Below, one piece after another: positions 63,204 through 64,000 of a stretch of DNA of 64,000 bases; position 1 is the stretch's first letter; each line of letters opens with the position of its first letter. Position numbers and translations under genes: made by a program. This DNA is from Clostridium sp. AF27-2AA. Its GTDB lineage: Bacteria > Bacillota > Clostridia > Lachnospirales > Lachnospiraceae. The stretch covers positions 1-64,000 of the forward strand of contig NZ_QUFI01000017.1 of NCBI RefSeq assembly GCF_003478505.1. Direction: 5' to 3'. A model generated the notes under the pieces. That model ran no database searches. It was not told the DNA's origin and worked only from the letters and a program-made list of their open reading frames with translations.

Positions 63204-64000
63204 TCAGTTATTCCGGACGGGAATAGCAACATAAGCAATTTTTCCGCCGCAGATGGTGTATTTTACTTTTCCGTAAAGCTCCTCACCGATGAACGGAGAG
63301 TTGGTGGCTTTGGATTTGAATTCCTTTACGGTCCATTTTTCGTTTGGATCGAAGAGTACCAGATCGGCATCTGCACCAGTGCTTAAATGGCCCTTGTTTC
63401 CCTCCAGGTGATAGAGGATGGCCGGGTTCAGGCTCATCTTTTCCATGAGCTGCGGCATGGTCAGGACATCTTCCCGGACTAGGTTGGTGACACCAAGAGC
63501 CAGTGCGGTTTCCAGGCCGATGATGCCGCTCGGTGCTTCGGTAAGCGGTTTTGCCTTCTCCTCTGCGCTGTGCGGTGCGTGGTCGGTGGCAATGATGTCG
63601 ATGACGCCTTCCTTTAAGCCGCGGAGAATCTCCTGTTTATCCTCAAGCGTGCGAAGCGGCGGGTTCATTTTCGCCAGGGTGCCGTGTTTTAAGACTGCGG
63701 TCTCATCCAGACTGAAATGGTGCGGGGTAACTTCTGCCATGACATGAGCGCCAAGCTGCTTGGCCAGTTCTACCATGCGGACGGAGTGCCCGGAGCTGAT
63801 ATGCTGGATATCGATGAGGGCGCCGGTGTGCAGGGCCAGCATGCAGTCGCGGGCTACCAGAACATCCTCTGCGGCAGCCGGAGAGCCGCCAATGCCGAAG
63901 TGCTCGGACACGGCACCGCGGTTGATGCCGTTATTGGTGATAAGCGTCGGATCTTCTTCGTGGAAGCTTAACGGTACGTTTAAGCGGACAGCCTCCTCCA
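63204..64000 (-). CDS. pyrC: Dihydroorotase (class I PyrC), N-terminus beyond the window
   Basis: Partial amidohydrolase gene: 265 codons lie within the window and the frame stays open to base 64000, so the N-terminal portion is missing. Visible features are LSFHEED (metal-binding His region), IDIQHISSG, TPHHFSLDE, AKMNPPLRTLEDKQ and the catalytic Asp in IATDHAPHSAEEK, followed by SGIIGLETALALG. This is the class I dihydroorotase pattern of pyrimidine synthesis (carbamoyl-aspartate to dihydroorotate). The C-terminal GADADLVLFDPNEKW closes the beta domain. A GTG at 63911 is internal, not the start. Confidence 0.9.
   Translation of the reverse strand, partial: EEAVRLNVPLSFHEEDPTLITNNGINRGAVSEHFGIGGSPAAAEDVLVARDCMLALHTGALIDIQHISSGHSVRMVELAKQLGAHVMAEVTPHHFSLDETAVLKHGTLAKMNPPLRTLEDKQEILRGLKEGVIDIIATDHAPHSAEEKAKPLTEAPSGIIGLETALALGVTNLVREDVLTMPQLMEKMSLNPAILYHLEGNKGHLSTGADADLVLFDPNEKWTVKEFKSKATNSPFIGEELYGKVKYTICGGKIAYVAIPVRNN

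Overview
The window looks like a chromosomal segment of a strictly anaerobic, gut-type Firmicute, most probably a Lachnospiraceae/Clostridium cluster XIVa member. This is inferred from the gene content: a group A [FeFe] hydrogenase, phosphoketolase, an atpZ-atpI-BEFHAGDC operon with a sodium-type c subunit, a Dpp-type transporter with nucleoside catabolism, AGGAGG ribosome binding sites nearly everywhere, and sigma-A-like promoters. No rRNA, tRNA, CRISPR array or intact insertion sequence was seen.

Layout. 60-5410: an RlmI-like methyltransferase, then a surface-polysaccharide cluster (UDP-galactopyranose mutase, one GT8, two GT2). 5424-5637: a long palindromic element. 5638-9152: a LysR regulator divergent from phosphoketolase. 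9236-14155: a GntR regulator divergent from a TRAP transporter and a mandelate racemase-family enzyme. 14267-17835: a two-gene [FeFe] hydrogenase operon. 18145-28263: a riboside uptake and catabolism locus, in which a LacI repressor fused to a PfkB sugar kinase is divergent from a five-gene Dpp-type ABC transporter, a ribokinase and a nucleoside hydrolase. 28365-29552: a malic enzyme frame with an in-frame amber codon. 29867-37247: the F-type ATP synthase operon. 37326-42756: a cupin and a potassium operon (ktrB-ktrA-small membrane protein-kdpD-kdpE). 43011-45169: an AT-rich ATPase gene and a DUF3810 protein. 45287-47935: a glycogen branching enzyme with a 140-residue Lys/Ala tail. 47951-51676: an AgrC/LytTR-type two-component system divergent from a sodium:solute symporter. 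51745-53426: ArsR and MATE. 53532-53858: a type I toxin-antitoxin module. 53913-55886: an AAA-ATPase/PD-(D/E)XK protein. 55920-63043: a nik-type ABC operon with an aspartoacylase-family gene and a LysR regulator. 63204-64000: a truncated dihydroorotase.

How the genes fit together. Sodium is a common thread: the c subunit carries every residue of the known Na+ site, and the TRAP, KtrB, SSS and MATE families usually use Na+. The most unusual items are the LacI-kinase fusion with a candidate operator at the transporter promoter, the histone-H1-like tail on GlgB, the type I toxin-antitoxin pair with a perfect-consensus antisense promoter, the amber codon in malic enzyme, the long palindromic element with a second partial copy at the window start, and the KtrAB-KdpDE operon with a small membrane protein and a degenerate c-di-AMP motif.
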